A stretch of 64,000 bases of DNA from positions 1-64,000 of the forward strand of contig NZ_BAAAFZ010000006.1 of assembly GCF_039523795.1 (NCBI RefSeq), in the 5' to 3' direction. This stretch comes from Craurococcus roseus (GTDB lineage Bacteria > Pseudomonadota > Alphaproteobacteria > Acetobacterales > Acetobacteraceae). The stretch's first letter is position 1. Every line of letters begins with the position of its first letter. The notes below the pieces were generated by a model that ran no database searches, was not told the DNA's origin, and saw nothing but the letters and a program-made list of their open reading frames with translations. The position numbers were made by a program, and so were the translations under genes. This document shows positions 52,427 to 60,637 of the stretch, in pieces.

Positions 52427-53764
52427 CTAACCGCCCGTCGCCGCCGTGCGCAGCCGCTGCGCCGCGCGCTCGCGGCCGATCAGCGGCAACAGGTCGTGCA
52501 GGTCCGGGCCGTGGTCCTCGCCGGTCAGGGCGAGGCGGAGCGGCAGGAACAGCGCCTTGCCCTTGCGGCCCGTCCTCTCCTTCAGCGCGCCGGTCCAGCC
52601 GGTCCAGGTCTCCTTGCCCCAAGGCTCGGGCGGCAGCGCGTCGAGCGCGGCCCGCAGGAAGTCGCCCTCGCCGGGCTGCGGCGGCGGCACCACCGTGCCC
52701 CGCGCGACCTCCCACCACTGCCGCGCCTCGCCCAGCATGTCGAGGTTGCCGCGCACCGCCTCCCAGAAGGCCGGGTCGGCGCCCTCCGGCAGACGGTCGC
52801 GCACGCTCTCGAACGCGGCCGTGTGCAGGAGGCGGCGGTTCAGGGCGAGCAGTTGCTGCGCGTCGAAGCGCGCGGGCGAGTGCGACACGGCGCCGAGGTC
52901 GAAGCGCTCCACCAGCTCCCGCGGCGCGCCCGGGACGGGGTCGTGCGAGGTGCCGAGCGCCGCCAGGTACCCCGTGAGCGCAGCCGGCTCGATGCCGTCG
53001 CGCCGCAACTGCCGCAGCGAAAGGCTGCCCAGGCGCTTCGACAGCGGCCCGCCGTCGGAGTCCATCAGCAGCGGCAGGTGGGCGAAGCGCAGCGCCGACG
53101 GGTCGCCGCCGAGCGCTTCCCAAAGGTCGATCTGCACGCCGGTGTTGGTGACGTGGTCCTCGCCGCGCACGACGTGGGTGACGCCGCTCTCCAGGTCGTC
53201 CACGACGGAGGTGAAGGTGTAGAGCGGCGTGCCGTCGGCGCGGATCAGCACCGGGTCGGACAGGCTGGGCAGCTTCACCGTCCGCCGCCCGAGCACGCCG
53301 TCCTCCCATTCCACGCTGGCGCCGCTGAGCAGGAAGCGCCAGTAGGGCGTCTTGCCGTTGGCGCGCGCGCGCTCCAACTGCTCCGGCGTCATCTTGAGGG
53401 CGCCGCGGTCGTAGATCGGCGGCCGGCCTTGGCGGATGCGCTGCTCGCGCTTGGAGCGCAACTCCTCCTCGCTCTCCAGGCACGGGTACAGCCGGCCGGA
53501 TGCCTTCAGCCGCTCAGCCGCCGCTTGGTAGCGCGCCATCCGGTCGGATTGGCGGAAGCTCTCGTCCCAATCCAGGCCGAGCCAGCGCAGGTCCTCTTCC
53601 AGCGCCGCCGCGTACTCGGCGCGCGACCGTTCGGCGTCGGTGTCGTCCAGGCGCAGCAGGAACGTGCCGCCGCCCCGGCGCGCCAGCAGCCAGTTCGCCA
53701 AGGCGACGCGGGCGTTGCCCACGTGCAGCAGGCCGGTCGGGGACGGGGCGAAGCGCAGCTTCAT
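52427..53764 (-). CDS. gltX: Glutamyl-tRNA synthetase
   Basis: 445 aa from the ATG at 53764. HIGH-type motif PSPTGLLHVGNARVALANW and KMSKS-type motif GGPLSKRLGSLS. The GPLSKR form is common in the second, shorter gltX of Alphaproteobacteria, which often carry two copies, one of which can charge tRNA-Gln. The zinc-binding region between 100 and 140 (PCLESEEELRSKREQR) lacks the four-cysteine set of E. coli GltX. Charges tRNA-Glu; whether it is discriminating cannot be told here. Confidence 0.95.
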   Translation of the reverse strand: MKLRFAPSPTGLLHVGNARVALANWLLARRGGGTFLLRLDDTDAERSRAEYAAALEEDLRWLGLDWDESFRQSDRMARYQAAAERLKASGRLYPCLESEEELRSKREQRIRQGRPPIYDRGALKMTPEQLERARANGKTPYWRFLLSGASVEWEDGVLGRRTVKLPSLSDPVLIRADGTPLYTFTSVVDDLESGVTHVVRGEDHVTNTGVQIDLWEALGGDPSALRFAHLPLLMDSDGGPLSKRLGSLSLRQLRRDGIEPAALTGYLAALGTSHDPVPGAPRELVERFDLGAVSHSPARFDAQQLLALNRRLLHTAAFESVRDRLPEGADPAFWEAVRGNLDMLGEARQWWEVARGTVVPPPQPGEGDFLRAALDALPPEPWGKETWTGWTGALKERTGRKGKALFLPLRLALTGEDHGPDLHDLLPLIGRERAAQRLRTAATGG

Positions 53765-53772
53765 AGGGCGGC

Positions 53773-54162
53773 TCACTCCTCGTCCTCGCCCTCTTCGCCG
53801 TCCTCGTCGCGCCGCGGGTCGAGGGCGCGCCAGTTCCGCTCCTCGCCGTCGCGCACGGGCCGGTCGGCGAAGTCGCGCAGTTCCGGGCCGCTGCGCCAAG
53901 CGCCCTCCGCGTCGCCCACGACCTCGGCGTCCTCGCCGAAGGCGAACCACGCGGCGACGACCTGCTCGGCCGTCATGCCCGCCACGCGGCAGCGCTCCAG
54001 GCTGTCGCGCACGTAGCGCCGGGCGAAGCCGTTGGCGTGCTCCAGCGTGCGGAAGCCCTTGATCGTCTCCACCGGTTCGGAGCCGTTGCCGCCGGACAGG
54101 TCCATGATCCGCACGGAATAGCCGCCGGCGGCGAAGAGGCCGGGATCGAGGCCGCCGCTCAT
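53773..54162 (-). CDS. Hypothetical protein with acidic tail
   Basis: 129 aa. A beta strand (YSVRIMDLSGG), a helix-rich middle (GFRTLEHANGFARRYVRDSL and AEQVVAAWFAFGEDAEVV) and a C-terminal tail of mostly Asp and Glu. No catalytic motif and no membrane helix. I do not recognise a family. It starts the gltX-cysS-trmJ direction, 8 bases before gltX. High G/C at the third codon position and tight spacing support a real gene. Confidence 0.75.
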   Translation of the reverse strand: MSGGLDPGLFAAGGYSVRIMDLSGGNGSEPVETIKGFRTLEHANGFARRYVRDSLERCRVAGMTAEQVVAAWFAFGEDAEVVGDAEGAWRSGPELRDFADRPVRDGEERNWRALDPRRDEDGEEGEDEE

Positions 54163-54203
54163 GGCGACGGCGCGGTTCGGAGGGGTTCGGTCATCGCCCG
54201 AAG

Positions 54204-55136
54204 CTAGGTACGGGGCACCGGGGGGTCAACGCGCCCGGCCGCCGCGGGCGTCGGCGCCGCCACGCCGAGCGCCATGCCCGCGGAGACCAGCAGCACCGCC
54301 AGCAGGCCGAGCGGCGGCAGCGCCTCGCCCAGCAACGGCCACGCCGCCAGCGCCGACAGGGCGGGCACGGCGGCGCCGACCATCGTGGTCGGCCCCGGCC
54401 CGATCAGCGTCACCGCCTTGGTGTAGAGCAGGCCGGCCAACACCGCCGCGAAGGCCCCCTGGAACACCGCCTGGAACAAGGCGGCGGCGGGCGCGGCCTG
54501 CCCGATGGTGGACGGCAGGGCCAGCCACCAGACGGGCAGGTACGCCGGCGCGGCCATGAGCCCGATGGCGAGCATGGAGTCCAGCGCCGGCAACCTCCAG
54601 CGCTGCACCATGATGGTGTAGGCGGACCAGGACAGCACGGCGGCGAGGAACAGCAGGTCGCCCTTCCAGGCGCCCTCCCAAGCCCCGCCGCCGGTGGCGG
54701 CCGCCAGCAGGACGCTGCCCGCCACGACGACGGCCAGGCTGAGGGCGCGCCGGCCGTCGATCCGGGCCACCCCGAAAGCCACGCCGAGCAGCGCTGTGCC
54801 CACCGGCAGCCCGGCCGCCATGACGGTCGCCCCGTGCGCCGCCGGCGCCAGTTGATAGCCGGCGAAGGCGCAGAGCGGGAAGCCGAAGCCGGCGAAGAGG
54901 AGCACCCCCAGCGCCCTTCCCGGCGCGATGCGCGGCGGCCCGCGCCAGAGCGCGAACGGCAACACGGTGAGGAAGGCGCCGACGAAGCGGAGCGCCGCCA
55001 CGTCCCAGGCCGTCATCGATTGCGCGGTGGAAAGGCGCGAAACGATGTGGAAGCCGACCCACACGAGGAGCAGCAGCCCCGCGCACGCCCAGCCGGCGGC
55101 GCGCTCCCGGCGCCACCGGGCGCCCGCCTCGGCGGC
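54204..55136 (-). CDS. EamA/DMT family transporter, start lost at a gap
   Basis: At least 311 codons, running from the gap at 55137 to a stop at 54204. Ten hydrophobic helices in two repeated EamA halves: TM1 from LLLLVWVGFHIVSRL, a middle block ARIDGRRALSLAVVVAGS, then LFLAAVLSWSAYTIMVQRW, PALSALAAWPLLGEALPP (the EamA signature) and LAVLLVSAGMALGV. Substrates of this family are amino acids, nucleosides or drugs. No ATG or GTG lies at a suitable place before TM1, so the true start is in or next to the N gap. Confidence 0.88.
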   Translation of the reverse strand, partial: AAEAGARWRRERAAGWACAGLLLLVWVGFHIVSRLSTAQSMTAWDVAALRFVGAFLTVLPFALWRGPPRIAPGRALGVLLFAGFGFPLCAFAGYQLAPAAHGATVMAAGLPVGTALLGVAFGVARIDGRRALSLAVVVAGSVLLAAATGGGAWEGAWKGDLLFLAAVLSWSAYTIMVQRWRLPALDSMLAIGLMAAPAYLPVWWLALPSTIGQAAPAAALFQAVFQGAFAAVLAGLLYTKAVTLIGPGPTTMVGAAVPALSALAAWPLLGEALPPLGLLAVLLVSAGMALGVAAPTPAAAGRVDPPVPRT

Positions 55137-55139
55137 NNN
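55137..55139. other. Assembly gap (3 N) between pncB and EamA genes
   Basis: Flanked on both sides by GGC/CGG repeats. It removes the 3' end of the nicotinate phosphoribosyltransferase gene and the 5' end of the EamA gene, whose frames differ here. Confidence 0.85.
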
Positions 55140-56304
55140 CGGCGGCGTCCCCGCCGCCGTTCTGCCGCCGGCCGCCGTTCCGGCGCAGCAGGAACTCGCG
55201 CCCGACCTTCACGCGCGGCTCGCCGTCGTAGGAGACGATGTCGGCGGTGGCGTAGGTCTCGCCCCAGCGTTCGGGGAGGAAGCTGCCGGTGCCGACCGTG
55301 TCGATCGGCGCCTTGGCGTCCGCCATAACCCGGCATTTGTCCACCCCGAAGCCGGACGACGCGACGATGCGGACGCCGGTGAAGCCGGCGTCGTCCAGCG
55401 CCTCCCGCATCCGCCAGACGGCCGCGGCCGAGACCCCGGTGCCGACTAGGTAGCGCAACTCGGCCTCGCTGCGGTAGCGGCGGATGGCGCCGGGCACGTG
55501 GCGCTCCAGCGCCGCGTAGCTTTCCGCGGGGTCCAGCCCTTCGAGGAACCGCCCGCCGTGGGTGTCGAGCCGCACGGCCAACCGCCCGGCCGCCGCCAGG
55601 TCGGGAAAGCGCCGGCAGACCTCCAACCCGTCGCTGATCTCGCGCCCGAAATAGTCCACCAGCACCGTCAGGTCCACGTCGGGGAAGGTTTCGTGGAACA
55701 TCTCGGCGGCGCGCAGCGTGGACCGCGCGTAGCCGATCAGCGCGTGCGGCATGGTGCCGCGGCCGGCGTTGGCGCCGAACCAGTGGGCGGTCGCGTCCGT
55801 GGCGTTGCCGATGAAGCCCTTCGCCCCCTCCCGCTTGGCGGCGTCGCTGCCGACGCTGGCGGCGTAGGCCATCATGTCCTGCATCTCGAAGCCGGCGCAG
55901 TGGCGCGCGTCCATGGCCAGGAAGGCGACCCCCGGCAGGGCCATGCACATCTGGTAGGCGTTGTGCGCGGCGACGCAGGGCGGGCCGATCTTCTGCAGGA
56001 ACAGCGTTTCCAGGTCGGCGAGTTCGCGGAAGGAGCCCGTCAGGTAGAGCACGGGGTCGCCGGCGCCGACCCATGTGCCTTCCGGGTGCACCAGGTCGAT
56101 ATCGAATTCGGTCCCCCGCGCGGCCGCCACGCCCCGGAGCCAGTCCACCATGAGGCGCGGGGCGCTGACGACGGGGCGCCGGAGGAACACCGCGTAGGTC
56201 ACGCGCGAGTCGCCGAAGCGCTCCACGACGGCGCGGGTGCGGTTGAAGTAGGCGTCGGTCCGCGTCTGGACGTCGGCGTCGGCTTTGCGCGCCACCCCCG
56301 TCAC
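55140..56304 (-). CDS. pncB: Nicotinate phosphoribosyltransferase (3' end lost at gap)
   Basis: About 388 residues from a GTG at 56304. Converts nicotinate, PRPP and ATP to nicotinate mononucleotide in NAD salvage. Recognisable parts: DAYFNRTRAVVERFG, the LYLTGSFRELADLETLFLQK strand, DTHGGRFLEGLDP with the catalytic His, IVASSGFGVDKCRV and VGTGSFLPERW. Past RVKVGREFLLRR the frame enters a Gly/Asn repeat and the N gap, so the true stop is missing. It starts four bases after the DAHP synthase stop, in one operon with it. Confidence 0.85.
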
Positions 56305-56308
56305 GATC

Positions 56309-57703
56309 CTACTGCGCCGCCTGCGCGGGTTGCGAGGCCGCCGCTCCGGACGCCGCCGCGCCCCGCCGCTCCTTCAGCTCCTCCGCCAGCAGGAAGGCCA
56401 GTTCGAGCGACTGCTCGGCGTTGAGGCGCGGGTCGCAGAAGGTTTGGTAGCGCAGCGCGAGGTCGGATTCGGACAAACGGTGCGCGCCGCCGAGGCACTC
56501 CGTCACCTCCTGCCCCGTCATCTCCACGTGGACGCCGCCGGGCTGGGTGCCCTCGGCGGCGTGGGCGTCGAAGAAGCGACGGACCTCCGCCAGCACGGCG
56601 TCGAAGCTGCGGGTCTTGTAGGCGCCGACGGTGGTGGTGTTGCCGTGCATCGGGTCGCAAAGCCAGGTCACGTTGCGGCCGGCGCGCGAGACGGCGCGCA
56701 GCAGCGGCGGCAGCTTCTCCTCCACCATGCCGGCGCCCATGCGGGAGATGAGGGTGAGCCGGCCGCCGGTGTTCGCGGGATTCAGGATTTCGGTGAGGCG
56801 CACCAATTCGCCGGCGTCCGTGCTCGGCCCGACCTTCAGGCCGATGGGGTTCTTCACGCCGCGCAGGAATTCGACGTGCGCGCCGTCCGGCTGGCGGGTG
56901 CGGTCGCCTATCCAGAGGAAGTGCGCCGAGCAGGCGTAGCTGTCGCCGGTGGTGGAGTCCACGCGGGTCAGCGCCTGCTCATAGGGCAGCAACAGCGCCT
57001 CGTGGCTGGTGTAGAACTCCGTCTCGCGCACCTGCGGCAGGTCGGACATGCCGCAAGCGCCCATGAAGGACAGCGTCTCGTCGATGCGGTGGGCGAGGTC
57101 GGCGTAGCGCGAGGCGAGCGGGCTGCGCGCCACAAAGCCGAGGTTCCAGCGGTGGACCTGGTGCAGGTCGGCGTAGCCGCCGGTGGCGAAGGCCCGCAGC
57201 AGGTTCAGCGTGGCCGCCGACTGCATGTAGGCGAACTCCATCCGCGACGGGTCGGGGACGCGCGCCTCGCGGGTGAAGTCGGGGCCGTTGACGATGTCGC
57301 CGCGGTAGGAGGGCAGGGTCTGGCCGTCGCGCGTCTCCGTGTCGGAGGAGCGCGGCTTGGCGAACTGGCCCGCCATGCGGCCGAGCTTCACCACCGGCAG
57401 GCCGCCGCCGAAGGTCAGCACCACCGCCATCTGCAGCAGCACGCGGAAGGTGTCGCGGATGATGTTGGCGGTGAAGTCGGAGAAGCTCTCGGCGCAATCG
57501 CCGCCCTGGAGGACGAAAGCCTTGCCCTCGCCGGCGGCGGCGAGGCCCGCTTGCAACCGCCGCGCCTCCCCGGCGAAGACCAGCGGCGGCCAAGCCGCGA
57601 TGCGCCGCTCCGCGGCTTCCAGGCCGGCCGCGTCCGGGTACTCGGGCACCTGCCGGATCGGCATGTCCCGCCAGCTTCCCGGGTGCCACGCGCGCGAGTC
57701 CAT
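56309..57703 (-). CDS. aroG: 3-deoxy-7-phosphoheptulonate synthase, class II
   Basis: 464 aa from the ATG at 57703 (MDSRAWHPGSWRDMPIRQVP). First enzyme of the shikimate pathway: joins PEP and erythrose 4-phosphate. Class II (plant-type) signatures: LQGGDCAESFSDF with the metal Cys, KPRSSDTETRDGQTLPSYRGD, the GLKVGPSTDAGELVRL strand, WLCDPMHGNTTT with the metal His, GVHVEMTGQEVTEC with Glu, and CDPRLNAEQSLELAFL with Asp. The long class II form usually has extra allosteric helices; here the length is normal. Confidence 0.96.
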   Translation of the reverse strand: MDSRAWHPGSWRDMPIRQVPEYPDAAGLEAAERRIAAWPPLVFAGEARRLQAGLAAAGEGKAFVLQGGDCAESFSDFTANIIRDTFRVLLQMAVVLTFGGGLPVVKLGRMAGQFAKPRSSDTETRDGQTLPSYRGDIVNGPDFTREARVPDPSRMEFAYMQSAATLNLLRAFATGGYADLHQVHRWNLGFVARSPLASRYADLAHRIDETLSFMGACGMSDLPQVRETEFYTSHEALLLPYEQALTRVDSTTGDSYACSAHFLWIGDRTRQPDGAHVEFLRGVKNPIGLKVGPSTDAGELVRLTEILNPANTGGRLTLISRMGAGMVEEKLPPLLRAVSRAGRNVTWLCDPMHGNTTTVGAYKTRSFDAVLAEVRRFFDAHAAEGTQPGGVHVEMTGQEVTECLGGAHRLSESDLALRYQTFCDPRLNAEQSLELAFLLAEELKERRGAAASGAAASQPAQAAQ

Positions 57704-57781
57704 AGCTCCGCATTCCTCCACAAGATCGGGCAGCTTAGACCGGAAACGCCCCCGCCGTGGAAGGGCAAACAGCGCCGCCGG

Positions 57782-59161
57782 TCATTCCGCCGCCGCGCGC
57801 ACCCCGGCCTCCCGCGTCCGGGTGCGGAGCGTCACGAACTCCTCCGCCGCCGTCGGGTGGATGCCGATGGTGCGGTCGAAGTCCTCCTTGGTGGCCCCCA
57901 TCGCCACCGCGATGCCGATGCCCTGCATGATCTCGGGCGAGTCCTCGCCCAGCATGTGCGCGCCCAGCACCCGCCGCGTCCGCTGGCACACCACCAGCTT
58001 CATCAGCGCCTTCCGCCCCTCGCGCCGGCTGATGCTGTGGCGCATGGGCGTGAAGCGCGTCGTGTAGATGTCCACCGGCCCGAGCGCCGCCGCGTCCGCC
58101 TCCGTCATGCCCACCGTGCCGATGGGCGGCGAGGTGAACACCGCGGTCGGCACGTCGCGGTAGCTGGCGCGGCGGGGGGTCTTGCCGAACAGCGTGTCGG
58201 CCAGCGCGTGGCCCACCGCCGTCGCCATGGGCGTGAGGTTCAGCTTGTCGGTCACGTCGCCTATGGCGAAGATGTTCGGCACGGTGGTGCGGTGGTCTTC
58301 GTCCACCTCGATGGCGCCCATCTCCGTGCATTCCACCCCGGCGGCGTCGCATCCCAAGCCGTGGAGGTTGGGCGCGCGGCCCGTCGCCAGCAGCACCGCG
58401 TCCGCCTCGATGCGCGAGCCGTCGTCCAGCGTCACCGCCACCCCGCCCCCGGCGGCGCGGTCCAGGCGCGCGAGTTGCCGCGGCGCGTGCTGCCGGATGC
58501 CTTGGGCCGCCAGCGCTTCCTTCAGGGCGGCGCGTATGTCGTTGTCGAATCCGCGCAGAGGCAGCTCGTTCCGGTAAACGATGTCCACCTCCGACCCGAG
58601 GCCGTGGAACACGCAGCCGAACTCCAGGCCGATGTACCCGCTGCCCACCACCACCAAGCGGCGCGGCAGCTCTTTGAGGCCGAACACGTCGTCCGAGACC
58701 ATGCCGAGTTCCGCGCCCGGCACCTCCGGCCGCACCGGCTTGCCGCCCACCGCGATGACGATGCGCTCCGCCGTCACGCGCCGGCCGCCGACCTGCACCG
58801 TGTGCGGATCGACCAGCGTCGCCCGCGCTTCGAAAATCGTGCACCCGGCGCCCTGGAGCAGCTTGCCGTAGATGCCGTTCAGCCGCGCCACCTCGGCGTC
58901 CCGCGCGGCGGCGAGGCGGGCGAGGTCGAAGCCCGTCCGTTGCGCCGCCCACCCGAAGGCCGGCGCGTCGGCGATCCACTGCCCGTACTCGGCGGCGTTC
59001 ACCATGATCTTCTTCGGCACGCAGCCGACGTTGACGCAGGTGCCGCCCCAGAACCGCTCCTCCGCGATCGCCACCTTGGCGCCGTGCGTGGCGGAGATGC
59101 GGGCGCAACGGACGCCCGCCGAGCCGCCGCCGATGACGAAGAGGTCGTAGTCGTAGGGCAT
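57782..59161 (-). CDS. gor: Glutathione-disulfide reductase
   Basis: 459 aa from the ATG at 59161. FAD loop FVIGGGSAGVRCARISA, redox cysteines C-x4-C in GGTCVNVGCVPKK (the Asn-Val pair is typical of Gor), NADPH motif VVVGSGYIGLEFGCVFHGLGS, and the C-terminal IGIHPTAAEEFVTLR carrying the catalytic His-Glu pair. The NADPH-binding Arg pair seen in classical Gor is here VYRNELPLRGFD, with fewer basic residues, so NADPH specificity could be relaxed. It keeps glutathione reduced. Confidence 0.94.
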   Translation of the reverse strand: MPYDYDLFVIGGGSAGVRCARISATHGAKVAIAEERFWGGTCVNVGCVPKKIMVNAAEYGQWIADAPAFGWAAQRTGFDLARLAAARDAEVARLNGIYGKLLQGAGCTIFEARATLVDPHTVQVGGRRVTAERIVIAVGGKPVRPEVPGAELGMVSDDVFGLKELPRRLVVVGSGYIGLEFGCVFHGLGSEVDIVYRNELPLRGFDNDIRAALKEALAAQGIRQHAPRQLARLDRAAGGGVAVTLDDGSRIEADAVLLATGRAPNLHGLGCDAAGVECTEMGAIEVDEDHRTTVPNIFAIGDVTDKLNLTPMATAVGHALADTLFGKTPRRASYRDVPTAVFTSPPIGTVGMTEADAAALGPVDIYTTRFTPMRHSISRREGRKALMKLVVCQRTRRVLGAHMLGEDSPEIMQGIGIAVAMGATKEDFDRTIGIHPTAAEEFVTLRTRTREAGVRAAAE

Positions 59162-59244
59162 CCGCCGCCTTCCCTCGCACCGGCCGGGGCCGGATCTTTC
59201 CTCCCAGTATGCGCCCGGCCGGCCCGGAAGGTAACCTGCGGCCG

Positions 59245-60477
59245 TCAGCAGCCGGTCTGCCGCGGCAGGCGCTCGACCTCCAAGCCGAAGAGCGGGCGCA
59301 GCCGCGTGCCGAGGACGTTGCCGAAGAAGGCCGCGGCCAGCCAAGCCCAGCCGTGCAGGCTGCCGGAGGCGATGCCGGAGAAGTACGCGCCGATGTTGCA
59401 GCCGTAAGCGAGGCGCGCGCCGTAGCCGAGCATCAGCCCGCCCACCACCGCCGCCACGGCCGAGCGCAGCGGCACCCGCCAGTTCGGGGCGAAGCGGCCG
59501 GCGAGCGCCGCGGCCAGCAGCGCGCCGAGCACGATGCCGAAGTCCATCACCGAGGTGACGTCGGCGAGCACGCTGCCCTCGAGCGCCGCCCGCTGCGCCG
59601 GGGCCGACCAGAACGGCCAGCTCGCAGGGTCGAAGCCGATCAGCGCCGCCGCTTTGGAGCCCCAAAGGGCGAAGGCCGAAGTGATCCCCCAGGGCCGCCC
59701 GGCGAGCGCCAGGGTGGCGAAGTTCAGCACCGCCAGCGCGACGGCGCCGGCCACCAGCGGCCAGGGACCGCGCAGAAACCGGGCCAATCCGGCGCGCGGC
59801 GCGGGACCGGCACCCACCAGCCTCCCATGGCGCCGGCGCTCCAGCACCACGGTGAGACCGGCGACGGCGGCGAAAACAGCGAGGTTCGCGGCGAGCGCCG
59901 GCCAAGGTCCCCACTCCTTCACCAACGAGATCGGGGGCAGGTGCGGCAGCGCCGCCCACCAGTGCAGGTGCGCCGCGCCAATGGCCGAACCGGCGATGAA
60001 GGCGGCCAAGGTCAGCAGCATCCGCACGGAGCCGCCGCCCACAGTGTAGAGCGTGCCGGAGGCGCAGCCGCCGCCGAGTTGCATGCCGATGCCGAAGAGA
60101 AAGGCGCCGAACAGCACCGAAACGCCGGCCGGCGCCACCAACCCTTGCACCGGCTGGCCGAAGAGGGTGCCGGACGCGAGGACCGGGAAGAACAGCGCCG
60201 CCGCGACGGCGAGCATGACCATCTGCGCCCGGAGGCCCTCGCCGCGCCGGTCGGCGATGAAGACCCTCCAGGCCGAGGTGAAGCCGAACGCCGCGTGGTA
60301 GAGCACCAAGCCGAGCGCGGCCCCGAGCAGGTAGAGGGCCGCTTGGCGCGGGCTGACCGCTTGGCCGATGGCGAAGGCGCCCGCGAGCAACAGGGCGCCG
60401 GCGCCGAGGGCGGCCGGGGCGTTGACGGCGCCGCGCGGCGACGGGATTGGGGCAGCGGCGAGTGTTGTTGCGGACAT
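59245..60477 (-). CDS. YeeE/YedE (TsuA-like) thiosulfate/sulfur permease
   Basis: 410 aa polytopic protein, ATG at 60477. Two repeated halves carry the conserved motifs GMQLGGGCASGTLYTVGGGS and LAYGCNIGAYFSGIASGSLHGW. The Cys residues in GGGCASG and YGCNIG are those proposed to pass thiosulfate or related sulfur groups across the membrane in TsuA. Predicted function is uptake of thiosulfate-like sulfur species. No TusA-like gene is adjacent. It may relate to glutathione and sulfur redox because gor follows in the same direction 83 bases on. Confidence 0.88.
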   Translation of the reverse strand: MSATTLAAAPIPSPRGAVNAPAALGAGALLLAGAFAIGQAVSPRQAALYLLGAALGLVLYHAAFGFTSAWRVFIADRRGEGLRAQMVMLAVAAALFFPVLASGTLFGQPVQGLVAPAGVSVLFGAFLFGIGMQLGGGCASGTLYTVGGGSVRMLLTLAAFIAGSAIGAAHLHWWAALPHLPPISLVKEWGPWPALAANLAVFAAVAGLTVVLERRRHGRLVGAGPAPRAGLARFLRGPWPLVAGAVALAVLNFATLALAGRPWGITSAFALWGSKAAALIGFDPASWPFWSAPAQRAALEGSVLADVTSVMDFGIVLGALLAAALAGRFAPNWRVPLRSAVAAVVGGLMLGYGARLAYGCNIGAYFSGIASGSLHGWAWLAAAFFGNVLGTRLRPLFGLEVERLPRQTGC

Positions 60478-60602
60478 GCGGCGGGCGTCCCCTCAAAGGC
60501 GGCAGATGATCGCTGCCGCCGAGATGGCGCCGCCCGCCGGCGATTTCACCAGCGCGACAGGGGCGATCGTTGAAAACCCGCCCTGCCGCTGCTGCATGGC
60601 TG

Positions 60603-60631
60603 AGGTTCCACGTCAACGCGACGTGGAACCT
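60603..60631. terminator. Strong hairpin after gabD
   Basis: AGGTTCCACGTC (60603-60614) and GACGTGGAACCT (60620-60631) form a perfect 12 bp stem with a 5-base loop, 7 bases past the gabD stop (60638). No T-tract follows in the direction of transcription, so the hairpin may act mainly in 3' end protection or with Rho. Confidence 0.6.
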
Positions 60632-60637
60632 ACCGGG

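Noticed and set aside
57782..60616. Fusion of a YeeE permease with glutathione reductase in one frame
   Set aside because: The permease is encoded in a different frame. The long frame through it is a shadow ending in the true gor gene.
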